Shown piece after piece: positions 35,291 to 46,403 of a DNA stretch of 64,000 bases. This stretch comes from Imbricaverruca yamaguchii (lineage: Eukaryota > Arthropoda > Thecostraca > Neoverrucidae): assembly GCA_034440575.1 (NCBI GenBank), contig JAOTOL010001088.1, positions 148,501 to 212,500 of the forward strand. Direction: 5' to 3'. Under the pieces are notes generated by a model. That model ran no database searches and was not told where the DNA came from. It was given only the letters and a program-made list of their open reading frames with translations. The first letter of the stretch is position 1. Every line of letters starts with the position of its first letter. Made by a program: the position numbers and the translations under genes.

Positions 35291-35985
35291 GGTCACGGTC
35301 ACGAGATTCAGCATGTGGTGGACGCTCCCCGGTGCTCGAAGTGTATGTCCTGGAAGCGTTCACTTGTGACTGGGTTTGCTAGTGAACTCTGAAACTGGGG
35401 AAAAAGATTCACTTCTGGGGATAGTTATTGAGTCATATCAAGTATCCAAGTGCTTCCTCCCGAATTGTGTGAATACGAACAACATGTCGAATCCGAGTTC
35501 ATGCATTGGCGTGCACAACCGCGGTACGATTTCATATGACGGTGAGACGCGATTCCCAGCAATGTACTTTATTTGGTGTCCTTCAACACAAACTTCATGT
35601 GAACTTAGGTGACATAGCGTGATTTACACCAACTCTGCTGGTAATATTCCCCTTATGATGATGGCTATGCAGCATATTCAAAAGGTATGTAAGTGCCCTC
35701 AGCATGATTAGAGTACGCAAGCGTTCTTTTGAGTTCCCATGTAAATATTGCGCACACTAGACGCAGGCCATTGCAATACAACAATGACGCTAAAATTCAA
35801 GATCCCCTTGCACTATTTTCAGCGGTATGAGTCGACTCGCAATCAACGTGCCTCGCAGTTTCTTGAATGGTGGAATGTACTTTTATTAATTTTTTTTTCA
35901 CATTTCATTTGTATTAAATGTACACGTGAGTAAAAGCTTCTGAGAAAATGCACAAACAGATAAAAGCCAAAGACCATTTGTAAGA
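35291..35985. other. No gene recognised
   Basis: Unique sequence between two arrays, with no supportable feature. Confidence 0.4.
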
Positions 35986-37305
35986 ACGTCTGCACTGTGA
36001 CAGGCGTTGTCAGACAGTCAGTCTGCACTGTGACAGGCCTCATCAGACAGGCAGTCTGCACTGTGACAGGCCTCATCAGGCAGGCAGTCTACACTGTGAC
36101 AGGCCTCGTCAGGCTGGCAGTCTGCACTGTGACAGGCCTCGTCAGACCGGTAGTCTGCACCGTGACAGACCTCGTCAGACAGGCAGTCTACACTGTAACA
36201 GGCCTCGTCAGGCAGGCAGTCTGCACTGTGACAGGCCTCGTCAGGCAGGCAGTCTGCACTGTAACTGCCTCGTCAGACAGGCAGTCTACACTGTGACAGG
36301 CCTCGTCAGGCTGGCAGTCTGCACTGTGACAGGCCTCGTCAGTCTACACTGTGACAGGCCTCGTCAGACAGGCAATCTACACTGTGACAGGCCTCGTCAG
36401 GCAGGCAGTCCACACTGTGACAGGCCTCGTCAGGCAGGCAGTCCACACTGTGACAGGCCTCGTCAGTCTACACTGTGACAGGCCTCGTCAGACAGGCAAT
36501 CTACACTGTGACAGGCCTCGTCAGGCAGGCAGTCCACACTGTGACAGGCCTCGTCAGTCTACACTGTGACAGGCCTCGTCAGTCTACACTGTGACAGGCC
36601 TCATCAGACAGGCAGTCTGCACTGTGACAGGCCTCATCAGGCAGGCAGTCTACACTGTGACAGGCCTCGTCAGGCTGGCAGTCTGCACTGTGACAGGCCT
36701 CGTCAGACCGGTAGTCTGCACCGTGACAGACCTCGTCAGACAGGCAGTCTACACTGTAACAGGCCTCGTCAGGCAGGCAGTCTGCACTGTGACAGGCCTC
36801 GTCAGGCAGGCAGTCTGCACTGTGACTGCCTCGTCAGACAGGCAGTCTACACTGTGACAGGCCTCGTCAGGCTGGCAGTCTGCACTGTTTCAGGACTCGT
36901 CAGACAGGCAGTCTACACTGTGACAGGCCTCGTCAGTCTACACTGTGACAGGCCTCGTCAGGCAGGCAGTCTGCACTGTGACAGGCCTCGTCAGGCAGGC
37001 AGTCTACACTGTGACAGGCCTCGTCAGGCAGGCAGTCTGCACTGTGACAGGCTTCGTCAGGCAGGCAGTCTGCACTGTGACAGGCCTCGTCAGGCAGGCA
37101 GTCTGCACTGTGACAGGCCTCGTCAGTCTACACTGTGACAGGCCTCGTCAGACAGGCAATCTACACTGTGACAGGCCTCGTCAGGCAGGCAGTCCACACT
37201 GTGACAGGCCTCGTCAGGCAGGCAGTCCACACTGTGACAGGCCTCGTCAGTCTACACTGTGACAGGCCTCGTCAGACAGGCAATCTACACTGTGACAGGC
37301 CTCGT
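35986..37305. repeat. 33-bp minisatellite, left block
   Basis: The unit is GTGACAGGCCTCGTCAGGCA then GGCAGTCTGCACT (33 bp), with 25-bp deletion variants. A block of about 300 bp at 36028 recurs at offset 561 bp (17 x 33), and a 125-bp period occurs around 36338-36560. Because 33 is a multiple of 3, all frames stay open on both strands. The array continues at 40247 after the LINE. Confidence 0.97.
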
Positions 37306-40246
37306 GTTTTGCAACTTCCAAATTTGATGAGTTCAAGTGTTATGTTGCTGAGGAGGAACCGGATTTTGTTTGCATTACGGAGGCATGGGTCAGTGAAGGG
37401 TATTTTGGAGATAACTTACAGGACTATGAGATCCAGGGATACAATATGTTTTCGTGCAATAGGGGTCCAGCAATGAAAGGGGGTGGTGTAATGCTCTATA
37501 TGAATAGCTTATTCAGTTCTCAAAAAGCAGCAGGTGGGGATAAAAATGTGTCTGTGGAGTCCATTTGGCTTGATATCACTGTGGGAAAAGGCAACAGCAG
37601 TACTCTTAGGATAGGAGCTTTCTACCGATCAGGAACCCTGCCACATTCTCAGCAACTGGAGCTTGACAAGGTGATTTGTGAGGAAATCAGTAGAAACTTT
37701 AAGAGGAAGTGCCTTATTCTCGGTGACATTAATCTAAAAGGTTATGAATATGCTGGTGTTGGCACCCCATCATGCAAAACGTTTAGGAAATGCCTTGAAG
37801 AGGACCTGTTCTTACACCAGTTTGTATCGGAACCTACCAGGCATGGTTCATTCTTGGACCTTGTATTCTCGGATTTAAGTGACTTGGTTCAAGACTTGAC
37901 TGTAGGCGAAACTCTGGGAAAAAGTGACCATAACATAGTTAGATTCAAGGCACATGTAAGGGAAATTATCAAGGATAATTTGGTAAAGGTTCCAAATTTC
38001 AACAGAGCAGACTTTAACGGCATGAGAACGGCTTTAAGTGCCATCAGATGGGAAGAAGAATTCTCCAATTTAAATGCCTGTGAAATGTGGGAAAAGTTCA
38101 AATCTTACTTGAAGGAAACTCAGATTAGACATGTCCCCCAAAAGCAAAGACGCAAAAGAAGGGTAGGAAAGCCAGCATGGCTTACACCAGACGTGATAAA
38201 AGCAATTAAGGCTAAGAAAACTGCATTTATAGTTTTTAAAGAAGCCTCAAATGTCGTTAATCTAAAGGCGTATCGAAAAGCTAGAGACACTGTGAAGCAA
38301 AAAACCAGAGCAGCAAAGCGAGCAAAAGAACTGGATTTAGCTAGAAACTGTAATGGGGACAGTAAAAAGTTCTTTAGTTTTTACAAGCTGAGTAAAGTTT
38401 CTAGCACAATTGGTCCACTGGAAGTAAACGGGACTACATTGGGTGAGGATAGTGAGATGGTTGAGGAGCTGAGCAAGCAGTTCAAATCAGTGTTTACATT
38501 GGAAGATATGACCAATCTGCCGACCATACACCATAGTTCAGTGACATGGGATCTGACAAATGATGTTGATTTCATTGATAGTGATGTTGTTTACAATCAT
38601 ATCAGGAAAATAAAGCAAAATAAGGCAGCAGGACCTGATGAAATTTATGCTAGGGTGTTGCGGGAAACTGAAAAGGAACTGGCATTTCCACTTAGTATAA
38701 TATTTTGTAGATCAGTTTCACATAATGAAATTCCAACCGATTGGAAAAGGGCAAATGTAGTTCCTATTTTCAAGAAGGGAGAAAGAGGAAAAGTTGAAAA
38801 CTATAGGCCAATAAGTCTCACATCCCTAGTATGCAAGGTATTCGAATCAATTATCAAGGATAAAATAGTTAGTTATCTGGAAGGTAGCAGATTGATTCAA
38901 AATACTCAACATGGGTTTAGAAAAGGACGATCGTGTCTCACAAACCTCTTGGACTTTTTGAACTTCGTCACAGAACAATTTGATCAGGGAAATCAGGTTG
39001 ATGTAGCATATCTTGACTTTAGTAAGGCCTTTGACAAGGTACCCCATAAACGGTTAATGATACAGCTTCAGTCCCATGGTATTGCAGGTAGCATCTTAAA
39101 ATGGATAGAGTTGTGGCTTTCAGATAGACAGCAAAGAGTGATGCTAAATGGTACAAAGTCATCATGGCAAAATGTTCTTAGTGGAGTCCCCCAGGGGTCA
39201 GTACTAGGGCCATTACTGTTCATTATATTTGTAAATAACATTGAAAGTGGCCTAAGCAGTAAAGTTTTGAAATTTGCGGATGATTTGAAGGTCTTTAGAG
39301 CAATAACAGGTCAGGATGAGCATATCTCGCTGCAAAAAGACTTAGACGAACTTGTGAAGTGGTCCGAAGAATGGCAAATGAAATTTAACTTTGATAAGTG
39401 CAAAATCATGCATGTAGGTAAGCAGCATATGAAGGCTCCATACTTGATGGGTGGCCAAGTGCTATCAGTGACTCAACAGGAGAAGGATTTAGGTGTTATT
39501 CTAAACACAAAACTGGGAGCATCAGAACAGACCAAGGAAGCCAGGAAGAAGGCACTGAGAATGCTTGGGCAATAAATAGGAATGTATCATACAGAAGTGA
39601 GGAAGTGATCAGGAAGCTTTACTGTGCATACGTCAGGCCACATTTGGAATACTGCATCCAAGCTTGGTCTCCTAGCTATGAAAAAGATTGTTGGGTTTTG
39701 GAGAGAGTACAAAAGAGGGCTACAAAAATGGTTAATGGCATAAGCAACCTGGCATATGAGGAAAGATTGAAGAAATTGAATATGTTTTCACTTAGATATA
39801 GAAGGCTGAGAGGAGATCTCATCGAGGTCTTTAAATTTGTCAATGGTCTGGAGAGGGGATACCTTGGGGAAATGTTTGAATTTAACAGAAATGATGCAAT
39901 TAGATGTCATAAATTCAAAATTAAAGTTAACCACAGCAGAACAAGGTTAAGGCAAACTTTCTTCACCAACAGGGTAGTGGAACCCTGGAACCAGCTGCCA
40001 GAAAACATCGTCAGTAGCAGCACATTGAACATCTTTAAAAACAGCATAGACAATCATTATAAGAAGTCCCATGGTATTGCAAGTCCCATGGTATTGCAAT
40101 ACTGAAAAGGGCTTGCTTTTCAGTATTACAGGGAGGGCTGATTGACAGTTTTGGTGGGCAACTGGTTCAGTGTACAGAGTGCAACCAAGAAGGGCCCTTG
40201 TGGCTCATAGTTGCACTAATCTTTTATGTCTTTATGTCTTTATGTC
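37306..40246 (+). mobile_element. CR1/L2-type non-LTR retrotransposon, 5'-truncated
   Basis: A 2.9-kb LINE inserted cleanly inside the 33-bp array. It has an endonuclease domain missing its N-terminus, a complete reverse transcriptase, a C-terminal region, a 3' UTR and a tail of three TTTATGTC octamers (40223-40246). Octamer tails are typical of the CR1/L2 group. The target duplication is at most about 4 bp (TCGT) and ambiguous. Confidence 0.93.
37308..40105 (+). pseudogene. LINE ORF2-like endonuclease/reverse transcriptase, truncated and frameshifted
   Basis: The frame is open from the junction; the first ATG is at 37446. The endonuclease part includes ITEAW (catalytic Glu region), GDIN and SDHN (37922-37933), but lacks the first strand because of 5' truncation. 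The reverse transcriptase contains AGPDEI, motif A YLDFSKAFD (about 39008-39034), SGVPQGSVLGP (39178-39210) and the catalytic FADD (39273-39284). The frame ends at 39575. Comparison with the copy at 23951 shows a one-base loss just before this. The C-terminal block (RPHLEYCIQAWSP, FFTNRVVEPWNQLP) continues in another frame to 40105. No RNase H is seen. It is not a host gene. Confidence 0.93.
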
Positions 40247-41133
40247 GTCAGACAGGCAGTCTACACTGTGACAGGCCTCGTCAGTCAGGCAGTCTGCACT
40301 GTGACAGGCCTCGTCAGGCAGGCAGTCTGCACTGTGACAGGCCTCGTCAAGCAGGCAGTCTACACTGTGACAGGCCTCGTCAGTCTACACTGTGACAGGC
40401 CTCGTCAGGCAGGCAGTCTGCACTGTGACAGGCCTCGTCAGACAGGCAGTCTGCACTGTGACAGGCCTCGTCAGGCAGGCAGTCTGCACCGTGACAGGCC
40501 TCGTCAGACAGGCAGTCTGCACTGTGACAGGCCTCGTCAGTCTGCACTGTGACAGGCCTCGTCAGGCAGGCAGTCTGCACCGTGACAGGCCTCGTCAGTC
40601 TGCACTGTGACAGGCCTCGTCAGGCAGGCAGTCTACACTGTGACAGACCTCGTCAGACAGACAGTCTGCACTGTGACAGGCCTCGTCAGACAGGCAGTCT
40701 GCACTGTGACAGGCCTCGTCAGTCTACACTGTGACAGGCCTCGTCAGGCAGGCAGTCTACACTGTGACAGACCTCGTCAGACAGACAGTCTACACTGTGA
40801 CAGACCTCGTCAGACAGACAGTCTGCACTGTGACAGGCCTCGTCAGACAGGCAGTCTGCACTGTGACAGGCCTCGTCAGGCAGGCAGTCTGCACTGTGAC
40901 AGACCTCGTCAGGCAGGCAGTCTGCACTGTGGCAGGCCTCGTCAGTCTGCACTGTGACAGGCCTCGTCAGACAGGCAGTCTACACTGTGACAGGCCTCGT
41001 CAGGCAGGCAGTCTGCACTGTGACAGGCCTCGTCAGACAGGCAGTCTGCACTGTGACAGGCCTCGTCAGGCAGGCAGTCTGCACTGTGATAGGCCTCGTC
41101 AGTCTGCACTGTGACAAGCCTCGTCAGACAGGC
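40247..41133. repeat. 33-bp minisatellite, right block
   Basis: A continuation of the array at 35986, with the same unit and variants. Phase resumes exactly at GTCAGACAGGCAGTCT after the LINE tail. Confidence 0.97.
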
Positions 41134-41229
41134 AGCATAGGGCCTGGCCTGATCATGCTTAGCCCGCGGCCAACACGCACCAGATCCGGATCCGGATTCG
41201 TATCCGGAGTTAGACTCCACAGAGGAGCC

Positions 41230-41400
41230 GGTGGTCCGGGACTCGTCGCAGGGCGCATTCTGTTCGGGTACCTCGAAGTATCCGGACCACCAAGAGGCCG
41301 AGCGTACTGCGCTGTGTTCGGGTATCTCGAAGTATCCGGACCACCAAGAGACCGAGCGTACTGCGCTGTGTTCGGGTATCTCGTCGTGTCCCGACTGCCG
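41230..41400. repeat. 54-bp repeat, 3 copies, open on both strands
   Basis: The unit TGTTCGGGTATCTCGAAGTA then TCCGGACCACCAAGAG(A/G)CCGAGCGTACTGCGC is 54 bp (18 codons). On the minus strand the frame reads SGYFEIPEHSAVRSVSWW-type repeats followed by a Ser/Gly-rich segment. It could be part of a low-complexity coding exon, but no ATG, splice site or domain was established. Confidence 0.55.
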
Positions 41401-42495
41401 AGAGGCGCTGGTGCTGCCGAGAGGCGCTGGTGCTGCCGGGGGAGGGGGGGGGGGGGGGGGCTGGTGCTGCCGGCAATGAGCCAGTGCAGCACTAGCGCCA
41501 CCACGCCGCCCGCCGGAGTGGAAGCGATTCGACCGGGCCTTCACGAGAGCTGGCTTATTGTGTTCGCAATCAGCTGTCAGGCCGGGCTCCGCCCCAGTCG
41601 TGACTGAGAGGCGTCGCTATCGTCTTGCTCTGGCAACAACCGGCCGGATGCAGCACAATGTAAACTGGCGCGCGCATGGCTGAGCCTGAACCAATTCGGG
41701 CCATTGAGGCGCGCCTCGAACACAGGCGGGTATAGCGGGCATGCCTTTCAGTCCGAATATACGGCCGTCTCCGGCGTGGCCGAGCTGAGTTCGAGCTCAG
41801 TCTTCCGACTTGCGGCTGCTTTTAGGCTCTCTCATTCACCTCTGTCCAACCAAATTCGGAGATCATACGAGGGGGGGGGGGGTGTAACATTTATACCTAG
41901 CTATTGCTCTTTTTCCTAGGCTAGACAGAGAGCTTGGGTAAACGGCATGAAGTAGCTAGCTCCATCTTGTAAAATATAGGGGCATTTTTTAACAGTATTT
42001 CTACCCATTTGACTTCACCTTCGAGATCAGATCACGCTGGGAAATATAGAAGTGCAATCGGTCGCCCGATCTTCATCACATATGATATTATATATATATA
42101 TATATATTTCTAAGGGAAACATGGTTACATATGTTGGAAAATAAGCCACTGCGCTCTGGCGTGACTTATTATGGCTACGTACAATGATTAAGTGTAATAG
42201 GAATAGGAGGGTCAAATATATTTTTGTTTGCAGCCGTTTTGATAGCAAACACTCGTATCCCATATGACTAGGTGCTCCTCAAGAAATAAACTAAATGGAC
42301 GGTGCTCTCATCGCTGGTGTTTAATTTACACTGCCACATTGCTGTTCCGGACAATATAGAACGTTCTCAAATCGAAGCTTTCCTCAAATCGCAGCTTCAA
42401 CGGAAGTTGTCAATTTGTCAAGAGAAGTCACACGTGAATGCGTACAATTGTATTACTAGCCGGAGTTCATAACCGTGAGAGAGCAATGCTGTAAT
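41401..42495. other. No gene recognised; G-runs at 41438-41460 and 41872-41882
   Basis: Contains two long G runs, an ATATAT run near 42085, and otherwise unique sequence. Confidence 0.4.
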
Positions 42496-43861
42496 CAGTG
42501 GTAGATCCAGGAATCATCATGGGGGCATTTGTCTGGAGGGGCGTCATTTCTTTGGAGCGGCGCCACTGCGAAAGCACCTGAAGGGGCGCCTCTGGACGCA
42601 AAATTCGTGGGGGTGGGGGGTGGGGGGATTGGCGGGTTGCACTCGGGCCTTTTTAAAAACTCGGGCATTTTATTTCATAGGGGCGCCTCCGGCTGAAAAA
42701 TTCGAGCGGGTACACTGGAACCTTTTCAGAGGGACGCCTTTTCCTGGCCTGGGGGACGCCATCTTCCACGTGGGGGTACATTCCCTCGGTGCCACACCAT
42801 TTATCCACCCTAGTTGTCATTGCATCGAAATATGTGCCAGTAAAACAGGAAAACATGGGAAAGATAATTGTAGGTCCATATTTTCTGCCATAAAACCATC
42901 GTGAAATATTTAATGTTTTTTTTTTGCTACAAGAGGGCAACATCTCACATACTTACAGCATTGCTCTATGGTGATCATGAAATCGTGTTCAGCGCTTACG
43001 ACATAAAGCTAGATGTTCATAGGCAGTCCTAAGTAGTGAAACTTGATAACTTTAATATCCTTTTAAAATATCCTTTTATCAATAGTACATCTGAAAATTG
43101 TAATACATTGAAATTGAATTAAAGTGGATGAAAGTAACATTAGAAATGTGGTTGAATTCAAGGATGTTTTTTGTGTGTAAGGAGGGGAGGGGGCGCCAGC
43201 CCCCTCTATCCTGTTCAAACTTATCGCGTTCCTGATTTGTCCCTCGCAATTTCGAATCCGTGATTACACCCATGATGTGATGTGTATAGTGTGGTGTTCA
43301 GCGCACAAGCTGCGGCTGCGCGGTTCCAGATTTCTTCTTTGTTGAAATCATAGGCAATGTGAATGCTGCTTTTAGACATTCACTTCGCCACCCCTATTCG
43401 AAGATATTCCACTCCAATGAAGTAAGGAAGGATTCAAGAATCGTCACGGGGGCACATGTCCGGAGGGCCGCAACTTCGAAAGTACCCGGAGTGGCGCCTT
43501 TGTTCCGAGAGAAACCTCTGGCTGAAAGACTCGAGGGGGTGAGTTCACCCAAGCCTTCCGGATTGGCACCTTTTTCTCTCAGAGGGGCACATATTGCTGA
43601 AGAATCAGAGGGGCTGCACTGGGGCCTTTCCAGAGGAGCACCATTTCTTCTCAGAGGTGTGCCTCTAGACTAAAAATGTGGGGCAGGGGTGGACTCGATC
43701 CTTCCAAAAGAGGAGCCACCTGCCCGTGAAAGGGAGACACATGACCCAAATGTCCCCCTTGGGTTCACCCCCGCAGTGGAGGTGAAAGGCTCATTGATTT
43801 ATTCTGATTTGGTCCTGCTGGATTGGACTCCACCTGGTAAAAATCCATGGCAACGCCACTG
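42496..43861. repeat. Two related transposon-like segments with hAT-like end motifs
   Basis: The left end CAGTGGTAGATCCAGGAATC and the reversed right end CAGTGGCGTTGCCATGGATT resemble hAT termini. The segment after the left end (ATCATCATGGGGGCATTTGT, CTGGAGGG) recurs diverged at 43438 (ATCGTCACGGGGGCACATGT, CCGGAGGG). Flanking 8-mers do not match, so the boundaries may belong to two separate elements. Confidence 0.45.
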
Positions 43862-45405
43862 AAAATCAAGGTGAAAACTTTGGACAGGGTTGTTATTGTT
43901 TGGGGGCTAATGGCGTACTACTATTAATAACATCCTTGAAAAAAATTTGGTTGGCACAGGTTGATAATAGCCAAGTGTCAGAACGTAGGTCCGGCAAGCA
44001 AAAAGCAGTCCGTGAAACGATGGTCGACCCAAACATGGATCATCTTGAGTCATTGGCGCCTATCTCGTTAATATATTTAGAGATTGATAAGTCTTACACA
44101 TAATTTCCTGACTTATATTTGACAAATCCTCTTACATTAAATTATGCTATCTCGTTTTTCCTCTCATCTGAAATTAAATGAGCCAAGAAGAAGCCTTCCC
44201 AGATTGCGAATTTACCTTTCAGGAAGCGAAGTCATTAAGCAAACCTTGAATGATGGACGCAGCAATTAGTGGTACTTCATTACGTTGCTGGGGATTTTGG
44301 TTCTCATCCATTCATCCGATGTGTGATGCTGTTCCATGGTTGGGTTTGCTGTGAATACGTTTACTGACGATTCAGTACTTGATTTTTTATGTTCGGCACT
44401 TTACAGATAACACCAATTTCTCTTCACATCAATGAGTGCGGTATGGAGACGAAAACGGCCCAGCGACCGGTTACGCGGCACAGTCGGAACATGAAGGATG
44501 GATTGTATTGTAGAAGATGCAATTCGAAGTTTGAAGAATGAACAATTTTCGGTTCTTAATTGTGCATCTAGCAGTAGAATGATGATCATCTTTGATGTAG
44601 TGTGTGGAATGTTGCATATCTGTCGAAGTTGAATGGATGAAACCTTTCCATGGTGACAATTTTGCTGTTGTTAATTTTGCTCTCTTTTGATTAGGAAGGT
44701 TAACCTGTGTAAATTAAGAAATGCACATATTTATAATTGTGCTGTAACTAAGGAAGCCTGCCTATACAAAATAATTCCTTCTATAGAGAAAGCTTTATTT
44801 TTACCTTGCATTGTCCTTAAATATATTTTAAAGAAAGTAATGTACATTGTTTCTGCAACCATTGACAAGAAGCAGTAATATTGGTACACTACCGTGATTC
44901 CATGTGCTCCAATCCTAGTCGGATTTCATGTCTATTTTATTCTCATGATAGTCTGGTCCCATCTATATTCTACAGTTCAATATCTGGTGAACCAACTGGC
45001 ACATTTGGCTTCATCGCAGTTGCAAGTCCTACTTTTGAAAGCTAACATATGTTGAGCATGCTTGAGCTGTCTACCACTGCCATTCATAATCTGTTGATTT
45101 CTGCTATCAGCATGCCAAAAGTCTTTTTAAATACCTAATGATTTATAATCAAATTGATCAATGTGCATGACAAACTTGCCGACTGAAATGTTGAAATATG
45201 CCTCACGAAATGCGTGGCGATTATAATTATTAGGTTTCTTTTATAAAGTTTGCATTAATTACAAAAGTTAAACTAAAATCAACTGAAACACCGGTTGAAA
45301 GACTGACATATATTCCAAGAGCAGTGAGAAATCCCGCCGGTCCTGCCCAGCTTCTGACCGGGCTTTCGGCCTTACATTTGCCACCTCTAGTGTACACCGA
45401 GTCTC
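43862..45405. other. No gene recognised, AT-rich
   Basis: Unique AT-rich sequence. Short frames at 44401-44880 have no domain. Confidence 0.4.
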
Positions 45406-45409
45406 TGCC

Positions 45410-46035
45410 ACGTAACCGTCCAGAGACGCGTCTGTTACGCAACCGCCCATAGACGCGTCTCTGTCCCATAACCGCCCAGAGACGCGTCTCTGCCACATAA
45501 CCGCCCAGAGACGCGTCTGTTACGCAACCGCCCAGAGACGCGTCTCTGTCCCATAACCGCCCAGAGACGCGTCTGTTACGCAACCGCCCATAGACGCGTC
45601 TCTGTCCCATAACCGCCCAGAGACGCGTCTCTGCCACATAACCGCCCAGAGACGCGTCTGTTACGCAACCGCCCATAGACGCGTCTCTGTCCCATAACCG
45701 CCCAGAGACGCGTCTCTGCCACATAACCGCCCAGAGACGCGTTTATACCACGTGACCATCTAGAGACGCGTTTCTGCCACGTGACCGCCCGGAAACGTGT
45801 CTCTGCCACGTAACCGCCTAGAGACGCGTCTTTGCCACGTGACCGCCCGGAAACGCGTCTCTGGCACGTAACAGCCCAGATACACGTCTCTGTTCCATAA
45901 TCGCCCAGAGACGCGTCCTTGCCACGTGCCCGCCCAGAGACGCGTCTCTGCCACGTGACCGCCCGGAGACGCGTCTCTGCCACGTGACCGCCCGGAGACG
46001 CGTCTCTGCCACGTGACCGCCCGGAGACGCGTCGG
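45410..46035. repeat. About 29-bp palindromic minisatellite with E-boxes
   Basis: About 20 units containing the perfect palindrome AGAGACGCGTCTCT, alternating with CCATAACCGCC, TACGCAACCGCC or, toward the right end, GCCACGTGACCGCC. The right-hand third has the CACGTGAC motif in most units. It abuts the CpG-rich block before the signal-peptide exon. Confidence 0.93.
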
Positions 46036-46339
46036 TGGCCGAGGGCGCTCAGCCGTCGGCGCGAGAGGAGGCATCTGGCGCGCCATCAGTCGTCTCGCGG
46101 CAGCCGGGCCGTGTGGGTGTGCCGGCGCGCTGACGTGGTGCCGACGACGGCCGACGGACGGTCAGGTCCGAGACCGGCCGCGGTCCCACGTGAGACCGGC
46201 CGAGAGTGGCGGGACGCGCCGTCCGCGACTGGCGGAGACTGGCGGTCGGCTCCGTCTGCGACTGGTGGTAGGTGTCGTCTGAGGCTGGCGGACGCTCTCG
46301 ACTGAGACTGGCCAACAGTCCCGACTGAGACTGGCAGAG
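46036..46339 (+). promoter_or_regulatory. CpG-rich block upstream of the signal-peptide exon
   Basis: Dense CpG sequence (GTGCCGACGACGGCCGACGG), then short GACTGAGACTGGC repeats up to the ATG at 46340. It is compatible with a CpG-type promoter and 5' UTR. No TATA box is evident. Confidence 0.35.
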
Positions 46340-46403
46340 ATGGCACGCCGGTTGCTGCTGGCGCTGGTGCTGCTGCCCGCCGCTGCTATCGCCAATAACT
46401 TAG
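46340..46403 (+). CDS. Putative first coding exon: signal peptide
   Basis: An ATG with G at -3 and G at +4 opens a 21-codon frame, MARRLLLALVLLP followed by AAAIANNL. This is a classic signal peptide: basic n-region, leucine-rich core, and an AIA cleavage motif. It is followed by a strong donor, CTTAG/GTGAGT, in phase 1. The coding text is GC-rich like the ASB-type exons and sits at the edge of a CpG-rich block. It probably starts a secreted or membrane protein gene. I could not identify the next exon in the 17 kb downstream, so the product is unknown. A chance match cannot be excluded. Confidence 0.5.

Noticed and set aside
34523..35392. Three overlapping plus-strand frames of 226-289 codons
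   Set aside because: The 41-bp unit has no stops; overlapping frames of similar length are expected from the repeat alone.
35997..41607. Many long frames with VTGLVRQAVCT-type or DEACHSADCLP-type repeats
   Set aside because: The 33-bp unit is a multiple of three and lacks stops, so all frames stay open on both strands without implying coding.
42496..43861. A single 1.4-kb hAT element
   Set aside because: End motifs are plausible but flanking 8-mers differ and the inside contains two diverged copies of the same segment, so one element with these borders is not supported.
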